44,242 nt of DNA from Candidatus Omnitrophota bacterium (GTDB taxonomy: Bacteria; Omnitrophota; Gorgyraeia; Zapsychrales; Zapsychraceae): the NCBI GenBank assembly GCA_015233115.1, contig JADFYJ010000019.1:1-44242 (forward strand), in the 5' to 3' direction. Under the pieces are notes generated by a model. That model was given only the letters and a program-made list of their open reading frames with translations. It made no database searches and was not told where the DNA came from. Shown here one piece after another: positions 1 through 8,486 of the stretch (its first letter is position 1; each line of letters starts with the position of its first letter). A program made the position numbers and the translations under genes.

Positions 1-1
1 C

Positions 2-502
2 CAGGGTGGAGCTGATGTTGGGACTGCGAGCGGTTTCTCAACAGGAAATAATTTTAGAGTTGCAGGAGCCATTGTAGCCCGTAATTCAATAGAAGCAACT
101 TTGAATGGAGTAGGAGGCGCCGTCGACGGACAATTGTTTACGTTAAATCAGGGACCTGTGACCGCGTATAAAGTTTCACAGATGATGTCCCCTGAACGAA
201 CACAAACTGCCTTAGGCGTTCTGACGGTTGGCCTTAACGTCACACGGCAGGCGATGATTTATCAAAGAGTATTCAGCGGTGAATTATCCGTGGCTCAAGG
301 TCAAGCCGCCATACGGATTCAGACGGCGGGAGATGCGATTAGAGTTGGAGGTACAGGGTTATTGACGACCTTTGGGGCAGCGGTAGGTGGATGGCCAGGA
401 GGACTCGTTTTTGGTTTAGGAGGAGGAGCCGTCGTAAATATAATCGCAAATCATTATGAAAAACGTGCTTTTCAAGCTATTGGGGTTGGAGGAGATTATT
501 GA
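2..502 (+). CDS. C-terminal part of a large glycine-rich toxin-like protein (partial)
   Basis: The frame is open from the first bases of the window, so only the C-terminal ~166 residues are seen. A TTG at 101 is internal rather than a start. The end is glycine-rich and hydrophobic (VGGWPGGLVFGLGGG), followed by a short charged helix ending in KRAFQAIGVGGDY. Such Gly/Ala-rich membrane-like ends are common at the tips of RHS/polymorphic toxins, and the next gene is a small membrane protein placed like an immunity gene. A related tip fragment recurs at 1535-1678 before a paralogue of that small gene. No catalytic motif is visible, so the toxin call is an inference from context. Confidence 0.5.
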   Translation, partial: QGGADVGTASGFSTGNNFRVAGAIVARNSIEATLNGVGGAVDGQLFTLNQGPVTAYKVSQMMSPERTQTALGVLTVGLNVTRQAMIYQRVFSGELSVAQGQAAIRIQTAGDAIRVGGTGLLTTFGAAVGGWPGGLVFGLGGGAVVNIIANHYEKRAFQAIGVGGDY

Positions 503-503
503 T

Positions 504-995
504 ATGTTTAGAATAAAAATTGTGATAAAAATAATGTTTATAGCGTTTATATTATTAGTGTCATGCCTATCAATAAGTATAATGATTGACGATAAAAGCA
601 TTTCGATGATTGATAAATTAATAATATGTGTGATGAATATTTTGTTTTTAGGTGGCATATATGCACTGTTTACTGTCGAGTTAAGGGTTGAAAAAAATAA
701 AATTGTTCATTGTGGCGTTGGCTTTTTGCCTCGCGTGAAAGAACTGTATTGGCATGACATTGAAAAAATTGAAGGGGCCTATATTGTTTCTTTTGCACTT
801 TTAAGACTAATTCCATATAGCTCGTCGGACAAAAAAATATTGGATATCCCCATCGAGCTTTATCCGAAAAAAGCCATGGCCGAGATCCTCAACCACGCAC
901 CCAAAGATTGCCAGTTCCATTTTGACCGCTACATGCAAAAATACGTCGACAAAGTCAAAAAAGAAATGCAGCAACATTCCGCCAGTAATTCATAA
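504..995 (+). CDS. Two-helix membrane protein with PH-like domain, candidate immunity protein (copy 1)
   Basis: This 163-residue protein has hydrophobic segments at about residues 5-25 and 35-55, then a soluble beta-rich part (ELYWHDIEKIEGAYIV) resembling bacterial PH-like domains found in small membrane proteins. The frame is open further upstream to 456, but ATG 504 is chosen because a GGAGGAG ribosome site precedes it and it follows the upstream stop by one base. It is a close paralogue of the protein at 1679-2170: the last ~80 residues are nearly identical. Position directly after a toxin-like tip suggests an immunity role. Direct evidence of function is absent. Confidence 0.6.
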   Translation: MFRIKIVIKIMFIAFILLVSCLSISIMIDDKSISMIDKLIICVMNILFLGGIYALFTVELRVEKNKIVHCGVGFLPRVKELYWHDIEKIEGAYIVSFALLRLIPYSSSDKKILDIPIELYPKKAMAEILNHAPKDCQFHFDRYMQKYVDKVKKEMQQHSASNS

Positions 996-1073
996 TCCTC
1001 TCGATTGATTTTTCTCCAGGACTTGGCATTCAAGATAATATGGTGTTACAAGAATTTTGGGGAGATTAAGTAT

Positions 1074-1541
1074 ATGACCGAAAATGAAAAAGAATTCAAA
1101 ATTACTTTTTATAAAACCGTTTATTTTATAGTGTTTTTAATTTGTTTATGGTTTTCGATTAAATTTTTTCTTCTGTTTTTTCGGCATACTTTAAACAATG
1201 AAGATTTTTTAAATGCGTTTTTTGCTACAGCATTTTTGTTTTTCATTACGGTCGGAGGCATGTTCTTTATGCTTTACCTAGGCAGTACTCGCGTCGTGAT
1301 TACTGATGACGAGATGATTATTAAACGCCCGTGGAGAATCCAGAAGGTTAAATGGTCAGACGTGAAAAAAATCCGGCGGATTTTTGCGATTTATTCAGGA
1401 TATGCTTATTACATTTACACCGACAACAACAAATTCGTTTGGATTCAGGATATGTTTCAGAACATGAGCGAGCTGTTAAAACTCATCCAAGAAAAATCCG
1501 GGAAACATATCAAAGGAGAATTTTCGAAGGATAAGAATTAA
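1074..1541 (+). CDS. Membrane protein with PH-like domain, second candidate immunity family
   Basis: This 155-residue protein has two strongly hydrophobic helices (about residues 14-34 and 47-70) followed by a PH-like segment (VVITDDEMIIKRPWRIQKV, then WSDVKKI). It shares the architecture, but not obvious sequence, with its two neighbours. ATG 1074 is preceded by GGGGAGA at a good distance, so the longer frame from 1005 is unlikely. Its last codons overlap the region where the toxin-tip fragment begins. It may be an immunity protein for a different toxin tip that was once here; this is inference from the array. Confidence 0.55.
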   Translation: MTENEKEFKITFYKTVYFIVFLICLWFSIKFFLLFFRHTLNNEDFLNAFFATAFLFFITVGGMFFMLYLGSTRVVITDDEMIIKRPWRIQKVKWSDVKKIRRIFAIYSGYAYYIYTDNNKFVWIQDMFQNMSELLKLIQEKSGKHIKGEFSKDKN

Positions 1542-1678
1542 ATTTTGGATGGCTTGTAGGACATCCTGTACTCGGGGGCTTCGTCGGGAGTGTTGGTGGT
1601 GGTTTTATTTCTAATGGTGTTGCTGAATATTTTGAAAATAAAGCCTTTAAAGCAATCGGAATAGAGGGGGCGCCATAG
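1535..1678 (+). pseudogene. Orphan toxin-tip fragment (second copy of the C-terminal end)
   Basis: After a TAA at 1532-1534 the same frame reads 47 codons to TAG 1676-1678. The translation aligns with the C-terminal end of the first gene: FGWLVG, then a Gly-rich stretch, then ENKAFKAIGIEGAP against EKRAFQAIGVGGDY. There is no start codon or upstream domain. It ends one base before the ATG of the paralogous membrane gene, just as in the first copy. This is what an orphan C-terminal cassette of a polymorphic toxin looks like. Confidence 0.6.
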
Positions 1679-2170
1679 ATGATAAAAACAAAAATTTCCA
1701 TTCGTATTATTTTTATAGTCTTTGCAGTTTTGGTCTTAAGTTTAACAATATATTTAATGGTTGATAATAAAAACAACTCAATAACAGATCAACTAATAGC
1801 AATTTTGATGAATGCATTTTGCATGTTGGGTGTTTACGCAATATTTAATAATTATATTGAATTTGATAACATAAAAATTGCCTGTGGAGGGACGGGGGTT
1901 TTAAACCGTAAGAAAGAACTTTATTGGTATGATATTGAAAAAATAGAGGGGGCCTACATTGTTTCAGTTGCTCTTCTAAGATTGATCCCCTATAGCTCGT
2001 CGGGTAAAAAGACGTTAGACATCCCCATCGAAAGCTTTCCTAAGAAAGCCATGGCTGAAATCTTAAACCACGCACCAAAAGACTGTCAGTTCCATTTTGA
2101 TCGCTACACGCAAAAATATGTCGACAAAGTCAAAAAAGAAATGCAACAAAGCCCCGCCAGTTCGGCATAA
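1679..2170 (+). CDS. Two-helix membrane protein with PH-like domain, candidate immunity protein (copy 2)
   Basis: This is a paralogue of the 504-995 product with the same length (163 residues). The N-terminal membrane half is diverged, while the C-terminal half (EGAYIVS, LRLIPYSSSGKK, LNHAPKDCQFHFDRY) is nearly identical. ATG 1679 directly follows the TAG of the toxin-tip fragment, with GAGGGGG as ribosome site. Toxin tip plus immunity gene are thus duplicated as a unit. The PH-like fold is suggested by pattern only. Confidence 0.6.
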   Translation: MIKTKISIRIIFIVFAVLVLSLTIYLMVDNKNNSITDQLIAILMNAFCMLGVYAIFNNYIEFDNIKIACGGTGVLNRKKELYWYDIEKIEGAYIVSVALLRLIPYSSSGKKTLDIPIESFPKKAMAEILNHAPKDCQFHFDRYTQKYVDKVKKEMQQSPASSA

Positions 2171-2193
2171 CTCTTTCAGTAGACCTTCGAGTA

Positions 2194-2231
2194 AAGACAG
2201 ACACTTTTTTAAAAAAGGTGCATGTCTTTTT
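2194..2231 (+). terminator. Rho-independent terminator
   Basis: AAGACA and CACTTTTTT pair with AAAAAAGGTG and TGTCTT with little interruption, followed by a T run. It closes the toxin/immunity gene group. Confidence 0.7.
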
Positions 2232-2240
2232 GTAATGCCC

Positions 2241-2268
2241 CCATTACATAAGAAGTTTTAAGTTAATA
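2241..2268. other. Possible dif-like site (weak)
   Basis: Left arm CCATTACATAA, core GAAGTT, right arm TTAAGTTAATA: the same 11-6-11 layout as the sites in the island further right. It lies just after a terminator, as several island sites do. The core is unique, and the site stands outside the island, so chance similarity in AT-rich DNA is possible. Confidence 0.35.
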
Positions 2269-2374
2269 CCTTTTTTGTTCGTTTTCATCACTTTCTCTTC
2301 CTTCCCTTGATATAAAATTATATACTATCTCTATATCCCTAGTGTGCTGTTAATCCGGAGGGAAACTTAATCAC

Positions 2375-4057
2375 GTGCAAACGTCCTATTTAGGCCAACT
2401 GCTTGTTAATAAAAAAATTATTACGCCAGAGCAATCGGCCGCCGCATTAAATAAACAAAAATCAACAGGGCAGTTGCTGGGCGTTGTCTTGTTAGAGCTC
2501 GGTTTCGTCGATGAACAAAAAGTTTTTTTTCCGATTCTAGCTGAACAATGCGGAATTCCATATCTTGACCTTAATAATTTCATCATCCCTCGTGGTGTTA
2601 TTGAAAAAATTCCAGCGAAACTCGCTCTCCATTATAAAATCATCCCTGTTTCTTTAGACAAAAACCATCTTGTAATCGCGACAGCTGATCCTCTTAATAT
2701 ACAAATTTTAGATGAGATCGCAGCTGAAGCAGACTGCCCGATTAAAGCTGTCTTGTCGACGGAAAAAGATATTCTCGAGGCGATTCGAAAATTTTATGGT
2801 GTTGGCGCGGAGACGATAGAGAAAATGATGGGGTCCGCCCAACCGACGAAACAGCCAGAACAACTAGTCAGCCGTTTGGACGATCCCGGATCAGAAGCCA
2901 CCATCAGCCGATTTCTCAATCAAATATTAATGGAAGCGTATCAAAGCCGTGCAACGGATATTCACATCGAACCCTATGAAGATGAATTGAAAATCCGCTA
3001 TCGCATCGACGGGGTTTTGCATAATGCCAAAATTCCTCAAGACATCAAACACTTTAAAGATTCCATCGTATCGCGAATAAAAGTCCTGTCTAATTTAAAC
3101 ATCGCAGAACGTCGTACACCACAAGACGGGCGATTTAAAGTCCGTGCGGAAAATATCGATTTGGATTTGAGAGTTTCTTTTTTACCGACCCAGTTCGGTG
3201 AAGGTTTGGTTTTGCGCATTTTGAATACCGCCAAACTTTATTCGTTGGAAGATTTAGGCCTTCGCCCCGATGAGAAAACTATCTTAGAGACACTCATTAA
3301 AAAACAGCACGGAATCATTTTTCTAACCGGCCCAACAGGAAGCGGAAAGACAACGACTCTCTATTCCTGTTTATCGAAAATCAACACGGAAGACCACAAG
3401 ATCCTTACGATCGAAGACCCCATTGAATATCAATTGAAAGGGATCATGCAGATTCAGATTAATCCTGGCGTGGGATTGACTTTTGCTAAAGGGTTACGGT
3501 CTATGTTGCGCCATGATCCGGATATTATGATGATCGGTGAAGTCCGCGATACTGAAACCGCTCAAATCGCTGTTCAAATCGCGTTAACCGGACACTTGGT
3601 TTTTTCAACGCTCCATACTAACGACGCCGCAAGCGGTGTAGCCCGTCTTTTAGATATGGGCGTTGAACCGTATCTTATTACCAGCACCGTCGAGTGTTTT
3701 ATTGCGCAACGGCTTATCCGGGTGATTTGTCCGCATTGTAAACAAATCAGCAAAGAGCCGCTTGAAGGGTTTAAAGACCAAGCGGAGGGGAAGCCAGTTA
3801 TTATCTATGAAGGGAAAGGCTGCGAAAAGTGCAGCCATACTGGATTTTTCGGGCGCCAAGCTATTTACGAATTTCTTTTGATCGATGATCATATTCGAAA
3901 ACTTGTTTTAGAGCGGACCTCTGCCGAACGGATTCGGGAAGCAGCCATCATCAATGGAATGAAAACATTGCTACACTCGGGTTGGGAAAAAGTTAAAGCA
4001 GGCATTACGACCCCCCAGGAAATTTTAAGAGTTGCGTCTCAGGATAAAATCGATTAG
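2375..4057 (+). CDS. gspE: Type II secretion ATPase GspE
   Basis: This cytoplasmic ATPase powers pseudopilus assembly. It has 560 residues. The N-terminal ~150 form the T2SSE-N/MshEN-type domain. The ATPase core has Walker A GPTGSGKTTT at about 319-328, the IEDPIE and DPDIMMIGEVRD motifs, and His-box LTGHLVFSTLHTND. A tetracysteine zinc site follows (C452, C455, C483, C486), typical of GspE/PilB. Start is GTG 2375, with a GGAGGG site 12 bases upstream. It is the first gene of the secretion operon; gspF begins 3 bases after its stop. PilB is the alternative, but the downstream gspG-K set makes GspE clear. Confidence 0.95.
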   Translation: MQTSYLGQLLVNKKIITPEQSAAALNKQKSTGQLLGVVLLELGFVDEQKVFFPILAEQCGIPYLDLNNFIIPRGVIEKIPAKLALHYKIIPVSLDKNHLVIATADPLNIQILDEIAAEADCPIKAVLSTEKDILEAIRKFYGVGAETIEKMMGSAQPTKQPEQLVSRLDDPGSEATISRFLNQILMEAYQSRATDIHIEPYEDELKIRYRIDGVLHNAKIPQDIKHFKDSIVSRIKVLSNLNIAERRTPQDGRFKVRAENIDLDLRVSFLPTQFGEGLVLRILNTAKLYSLEDLGLRPDEKTILETLIKKQHGIIFLTGPTGSGKTTTLYSCLSKINTEDHKILTIEDPIEYQLKGIMQIQINPGVGLTFAKGLRSMLRHDPDIMMIGEVRDTETAQIAVQIALTGHLVFSTLHTNDAASGVARLLDMGVEPYLITSTVECFIAQRLIRVICPHCKQISKEPLEGFKDQAEGKPVIIYEGKGCEKCSHTGFFGRQAIYEFLLIDDHIRKLVLERTSAERIREAAIINGMKTLLHSGWEKVKAGITTPQEILRVASQDKID

Positions 4058-4059
4058 TT

Positions 4060-5295
4060 ATGTCTCCCCAATTCCATTATCAAGCAAAAAACGGTCCCAA
4101 TGAAATTGTTGAAGGGACCATCGACGCGGACAACTACGCCCAGGCTGTGAATGGAATTACTCTTAAAGGATTAACTCCAATCGAAGTTAAGGAAAGCGTG
4201 CTTGATTTTCCCTCGGAAGATAAAGCTTCTCGTAAAATATTATCGATATCCTTGACCAAAAAGATTTCTCTTAGCGAATTAGCTGTCTTCACTCGACAAA
4301 TGAGCAACCTTCTTGATGGCGCTGTCCCATTACTCAAAGCCGTCCAACTCATTGGAAACCAAACATCCAATAAAAAATTGAATCAGATTATCCATCAAGT
4401 TGAAGAAAATGTTCGAAATGGGTCGGCGTTTTCTGATGCGCTTGCCCAATATGAAAATGTTTTTCCATCGTATTATGTCAATACGGTTCGGGCTGGCGAA
4501 GTCGGAGGAAAGCTTGACGTCGTTCTTGGTAGGTTGGCCGGCTACTTGGAAAAAGAACAAGCAATTGCTGGGAAAGTAAAAGCCAGTTTAGCTTATCCCG
4601 CATTTGTTTTAGTGATCGGCTGTCTGACTGTTTTCGTTTTATTATCATTCGTCATACCGCGTTTGACTGTGATGTTTGAAGATTTTGACCAATCTCTTCC
4701 GCTTATGACGATCGTACTTATGCATATCAGCGGATTTTTCATGAAATTTTGGTGGGCGATGATTATCGCTCTTTTGGTTATTTTCAAATTTTTACACCAA
4801 TGGTCCCGCAGTGAAGCGGGGAAAAAATGGCTCGATACCTATCTTTTGCGAGTCTGGATTTTAGGCCCTTTCATCCAGACAGTCGAAATCGGTCGATTTG
4901 CCAGGACGTTTGGGACTTTAATCGAAAGTGGCGTGACCATCATCACCGCGTTAGAAACGGTTACGGAGACCGTCGGTAATTCTGTTCTAAAGGAAGAACT
5001 TTTACAAGTCTCATCGGAAGTCGCCCAGGGAACGTCGTTAGGTAATGCATTAAAACGCGATCCTTTTTTTCCTGAAATGGCTGTCGATATGATTGCGATC
5101 GGAGAAGAGTCCGGGCGCTTTGAAAAAGGTTTATACAAAATCGCTGACGTTTATGAGCAGGAATCAGAACGGATGATGAACACGGCCGTTTCTCTTTTAG
5201 GGCCGATCGTTTTAACTATCGTTATAATATTTGTCGGATTTATTATCATGGCCGTTATGTTACCTATTTTACAAATGAATCAACTTATCCATTAA
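4060..5295 (+). CDS. gspF: Type II secretion inner-membrane platform protein GspF
   Basis: This 411-residue inner-membrane protein couples GspE to pseudopilus assembly. It shows the duplicated GspF cytoplasmic domain (FTRQMSNLLDGAVPLLKAV near 90, and FARTFGTLIESGV near 285) separated by membrane helices at about 183-207 and 224-247, with a last helix at about 380-405. Length and layout are those of the family. It starts 3 bases after gspE. Confidence 0.95.
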   Translation: MSPQFHYQAKNGPNEIVEGTIDADNYAQAVNGITLKGLTPIEVKESVLDFPSEDKASRKILSISLTKKISLSELAVFTRQMSNLLDGAVPLLKAVQLIGNQTSNKKLNQIIHQVEENVRNGSAFSDALAQYENVFPSYYVNTVRAGEVGGKLDVVLGRLAGYLEKEQAIAGKVKASLAYPAFVLVIGCLTVFVLLSFVIPRLTVMFEDFDQSLPLMTIVLMHISGFFMKFWWAMIIALLVIFKFLHQWSRSEAGKKWLDTYLLRVWILGPFIQTVEIGRFARTFGTLIESGVTIITALETVTETVGNSVLKEELLQVSSEVAQGTSLGNALKRDPFFPEMAVDMIAIGEESGRFEKGLYKIADVYEQESERMMNTAVSLLGPIVLTIVIIFVGFIIMAVMLPILQMNQLIH

Positions 5296-5312
5296 TTATC
5301 AGGAAAAACATT

Positions 5313-5744
5313 ATGAAAATAAAAAATACAAAAGCGTTTACCCTCATCGAAATCATGCTGGTCGTAATCATCATCGGCGTCCTCGCTGCGATGATTGTTC
5401 CGAACCTGGTCGGGCGGGGGGAGCAGGCAAGGCTAGCTGCAGCTCGAGCAGACATCGACGGCAATCTCGTAACAGCCTTAGACCTTTATGAAATCGATAA
5501 CGGGAAATACCCGACAACGGGACAAGGTCTACCGGCTTTATCAATGAAACCCTCGGACGGCTCAGATAAATGGCGCGGACCATATTTAAAGAAAAAAAGC
5601 CTTCCTCTCGACCCGTGGGGAAAAGCATATGTTTATGTTTGCCCTGGTGTGCATAATCTGGAAAATTACGACCTGTCGTCATTAGGCCCTGACGGAATCG
5701 AAAGCGCGGACGATGTTACGAATTGGGGGGAGAGCAAAAAATAG
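5313..5744 (+). CDS. gspG: Major pseudopilin GspG
   Basis: This is the main subunit of the T2SS pseudopilus. It has 143 residues with a short leader and the class III prepilin motif FTLIEIMLV (Glu at mature +5), then a long hydrophobic helix. PTTGQGLPAL and WGKAYVYVCPG are characteristic of GspG. The residue before the predicted cleavage is Ala (KA/FTLIE), not the usual Gly. AGGAAAAAC precedes ATG 5313. It lies between gspF and the minor pseudopilins. Confidence 0.95.
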   Translation: MKIKNTKAFTLIEIMLVVIIIGVLAAMIVPNLVGRGEQARLAAARADIDGNLVTALDLYEIDNGKYPTTGQGLPALSMKPSDGSDKWRGPYLKKKSLPLDPWGKAYVYVCPGVHNLENYDLSSLGPDGIESADDVTNWGESKK

Positions 5745-5775
5745 TTGCTTAGCTCCCGCAAGTCGAGAATAAAAA

Positions 5776-6252
5776 TTGAAAACAAAATCCTCCTTTTCCC
5801 AATCTCCCGGTTTTACTCTCATCGAAATATTATTGGTCTTGGTTGTTCTATCCATTATCGTCGGATTAGCCATTCCGAATTTCAGCAATCTGCACCGACA
5901 ACTTTTGATTAAAAGGGTCGCTTATGAAATTTCATATTTGATGCAACGCGCTCAAACGCGCACGATGTCCCAAGGTTATGAGTTGCGAATAACATCCGAC
6001 GCGAATCGATCATCTTTTTGGATTGAACAAAAAAAAGATAATAGTTATACGCGGATGCCCGGAGAGCTCAACAGAACTGTTGATATTCCGCCTGAAATGC
6101 ACGTTGAGGCGGAAGGCCTGCCAATTTTGTTCTTGCCGAACGGGGGTATAAGCCAAGGCGAAATCTCCGTTTGCAATGAAGAAGAATGTTTCCTCGTTTC
6201 TACAAAAGTACAGTACGGTAACGTTAAAATATCGAAATGGTCAGCGAAATGA
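5776..6252 (+). CDS. gspH: Minor pseudopilin GspH/FimT-like
   Basis: This 158-residue protein has leader MKTKSSFSQSPG, then FTLIEILLVLVVLSIIVG (cleavage after Gly12, Glu17 as mature +5) and a beta-rich periplasmic domain. TTG 5776 is the only sensible start before the prepilin motif, and no strong ribosome site is visible. Gene order after gspG supports GspH. Its stop overlaps the next ATG (ATGA). Confidence 0.85.
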   Translation: MKTKSSFSQSPGFTLIEILLVLVVLSIIVGLAIPNFSNLHRQLLIKRVAYEISYLMQRAQTRTMSQGYELRITSDANRSSFWIEQKKDNSYTRMPGELNRTVDIPPEMHVEAEGLPILFLPNGGISQGEISVCNEEECFLVSTKVQYGNVKISKWSAK

Positions 6253-6644
6253 AAATCCGTAAAAATAGCCGATCCAAACAGGGAACTATTTTGGTTGAAG
6301 CGCTCATTTCCGTCGCAATTTTATCGGTCAGCATTGTTATCGTTCTCCAATCACTGACAGCGGCATCACGCGCTTCTTCCCGTGCTGAAACTTATATCGA
6401 AGCTTCGAATATTTTAGAAAATAACAGTTCAGTTTTTATTTTATCCCCTCAAATTCTTGTCGACGGGAAAGAAGTCCCAATAAAAGGTAACCTCCATGAC
6501 TATATTTTTCAGTTATCCCGCGGCAATAAACTTTTTGAAGAGAACGATGATTTACAGTCAATCCTATTGACGGTCACATGGGGAAACGGTCAGACAAAAA
6601 ACGATATCAGCTCCCAAACTCTTTATTATGCTAAAACACAATAA
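6249..6644 (+). CDS. gspI: Minor pseudopilin GspI-like
   Basis: The protein has 131 residues from ATG 6249, which overlaps the gspH stop by four bases; an in-frame ATG at 6237 is less likely. The prepilin motif is G/TILVEALISVAIL with Glu at +5, and the ASRASSRAETYIEASNILEN segment is typical of GspI. In other T2SSs GspI, J and K form the pseudopilus tip complex. Confidence 0.85.
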   Translation: MKIRKNSRSKQGTILVEALISVAILSVSIVIVLQSLTAASRASSRAETYIEASNILENNSSVFILSPQILVDGKEVPIKGNLHDYIFQLSRGNKLFEENDDLQSILLTVTWGNGQTKNDISSQTLYYAKTQ

Positions 6645-7380
6645 TCATATCCTTTTTATTTCAAATAAAAAGATCCCAGCAAAAGGTTTCACATTAATTG
6701 AAACCCTTTTAGGCTTATTAATTTTTTCTCTTATTATCGTGTGCGTTTATGGAACGCTAAAGACCGGGATAGATCTAAGCCGTCGTTTTGAAGATCAGAA
6801 AGATATTTCCCGACAGGCACAACTCGCGATGGACCTTTTTTCCCATGACATCGAAGCGTCAACTGTTTATGATTTTTCCAATTCTTACGCGGGTCATTTA
6901 TCCTTTGAAGGCCTTGATGAAAAATTGACGTTGATTTCCCGCTCTGAGGATACTTTAAAAGTGATTAGCTATTATCTTTCCCCGCCACAAAAGATCGAAA
7001 TAAAACAAACTGTCATCGGAAAACACTATCAACGAAATACAACCGTAACCCAAAGTAAACAGGAGAGCGCAATAACTCTCTGTTTAATAAGAGAAGAAAT
7101 GGATTTTATTGATTACATCTCCGGGGGTTTTCAGATGAACGGCCAAAAAGAAATACTTTTAGAGGGTATTCCAGAGAAGGGCGTACGATTTTCATATACG
7201 AGTCAAACAAATGACGAAGGGACAATCGTGTGGAAACAAGACTGGAAAGATTCAGAGCGCCCTCTTGCGGTCAAAATGGATGTGAAAATCGTTCGTAATG
7301 AAGACCAGGAAACCCAGACATTCGATTTTGAAAAAATCGTCTTAGTCCCGTCGGCAATCAAGATAAAACGAATAAAATAA
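6628..7380 (+). CDS. gspJ: Minor pseudopilin GspJ-like
   Basis: The protein has 250 residues. The prepilin motif G/FTLIETLLGLLIF has Glu25 at +5 after a 20-residue leader. The periplasmic part is beta-rich. The start overlaps the end of gspI by 17 bases, consistent with translational coupling, and gspK begins directly after its stop. Confidence 0.85.
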   Translation: MLKHNNHILFISNKKIPAKGFTLIETLLGLLIFSLIIVCVYGTLKTGIDLSRRFEDQKDISRQAQLAMDLFSHDIEASTVYDFSNSYAGHLSFEGLDEKLTLISRSEDTLKVISYYLSPPQKIEIKQTVIGKHYQRNTTVTQSKQESAITLCLIREEMDFIDYISGGFQMNGQKEILLEGIPEKGVRFSYTSQTNDEGTIVWKQDWKDSERPLAVKMDVKIVRNEDQETQTFDFEKIVLVPSAIKIKRIK

Positions 7381-8478
7381 ATGCTGCTATTATCCCATAG
7401 AAAATTCATAAGATGCCGCAATTTAAGAGCGAACGACTCTGGTATAATACTCATTGTTGTCTTATGGATTCTGGCGATCCTAAGTATTTTTGTTTTTATT
7501 GTCGGATGGGGGGCAAGAACCGAAATTTCTTATGCCAAGTATCGCGTTGCTAAAGTTAAAACAAAACAGTATGTGTGGGCAGGCATTATTTTCGGATTGG
7601 ATCAATTAACAAAAGATGTTTCCACGGAGAAAAACAAATTAAAATATTTTTGGTTTTCCAAAAATAATAAAGTTGCGCCGCAAAATCTTGCGACCAAAAT
7701 TTCCGTCGATACAGGATATTTTCAAATCGGTTATCGCACGCGACTGGCAGACAATGATCCGTATACCATTTATCAGGGGTTCCAAGATGAAACAGGCCGG
7801 ATCAATCTTAACGGGCTGACATTGAATAACTATCATGTCCTCGAGCAATTATTGATCATTTTAGGGTTTGATAATGCTGTTGCATTGAATGTCGCTGCAT
7901 CAGTTGTTGATTGGATAGATCGGGATAATACGCCCGCTGAACAAGGGCAGGGGGCCGAAGACAGCTATTACATGAGTCTTTCAAAACCGTATCATTGTAA
8001 AAACCTTCCTTTGGATTCGATTGAAGAGCTGCTTTTTATTAAAGGTATAACAAGCGATATTTTTCAAGCACTTAAACCCTATGTAACGGTTTTCCCAAAA
8101 TATAGCGGATTGCGAGAGAACTTTAATACAGCATCGGAAGAAGTCCTTAAAGCTTTGGCCAGGTCTGTGGTTGGCCCGCAAACGAATACAACCCGCGAAG
8201 ATGCTGATTCATTAGTTGGAAAAATTTTGGATTACCAAGAAGAATTATCGTCGCAATTCTCTAACAATGATAAAAAGATGGATTTCAATGACATTAAGTT
8301 GAACGCAAAAGAACAGGCGATATATTTAACGATTAACCCTTATCGCGCCATTCAACCAGGAGTCGTCCGGTTTGACATCCAAGGCGCTGAACCGTCGAGC
8401 CATGTTGAAACAAATATCGAAGTCGTTGTCGATCCTCAAACCTCAAACATTTTGTCGTGGCAAGAAACAACCCCTTAA
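7381..8478 (+). CDS. gspK: Minor pseudopilin GspK
   Basis: The protein has 365 residues, with leader to Gly21 followed by IILIVVLWILAILSIF. The usual Glu at +5 is replaced by Val, as is known for GspK tip subunits. ETGRINLNGL and VVDWIDRDNTP are family hallmarks of the calcium-binding alpha domain, and a helix-hairpin-helix-like LDSIEELLFIKG follows. ATG 7381 abuts the gspJ stop. Confidence 0.9.
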   Translation: MLLLSHRKFIRCRNLRANDSGIILIVVLWILAILSIFVFIVGWGARTEISYAKYRVAKVKTKQYVWAGIIFGLDQLTKDVSTEKNKLKYFWFSKNNKVAPQNLATKISVDTGYFQIGYRTRLADNDPYTIYQGFQDETGRINLNGLTLNNYHVLEQLLIILGFDNAVALNVAASVVDWIDRDNTPAEQGQGAEDSYYMSLSKPYHCKNLPLDSIEELLFIKGITSDIFQALKPYVTVFPKYSGLRENFNTASEEVLKALARSVVGPQTNTTREDADSLVGKILDYQEELSSQFSNNDKKMDFNDIKLNAKEQAIYLTINPYRAIQPGVVRFDIQGAEPSSHVETNIEVVVDPQTSNILSWQETTP

Positions 8479-8486
8479 CGCACGTT

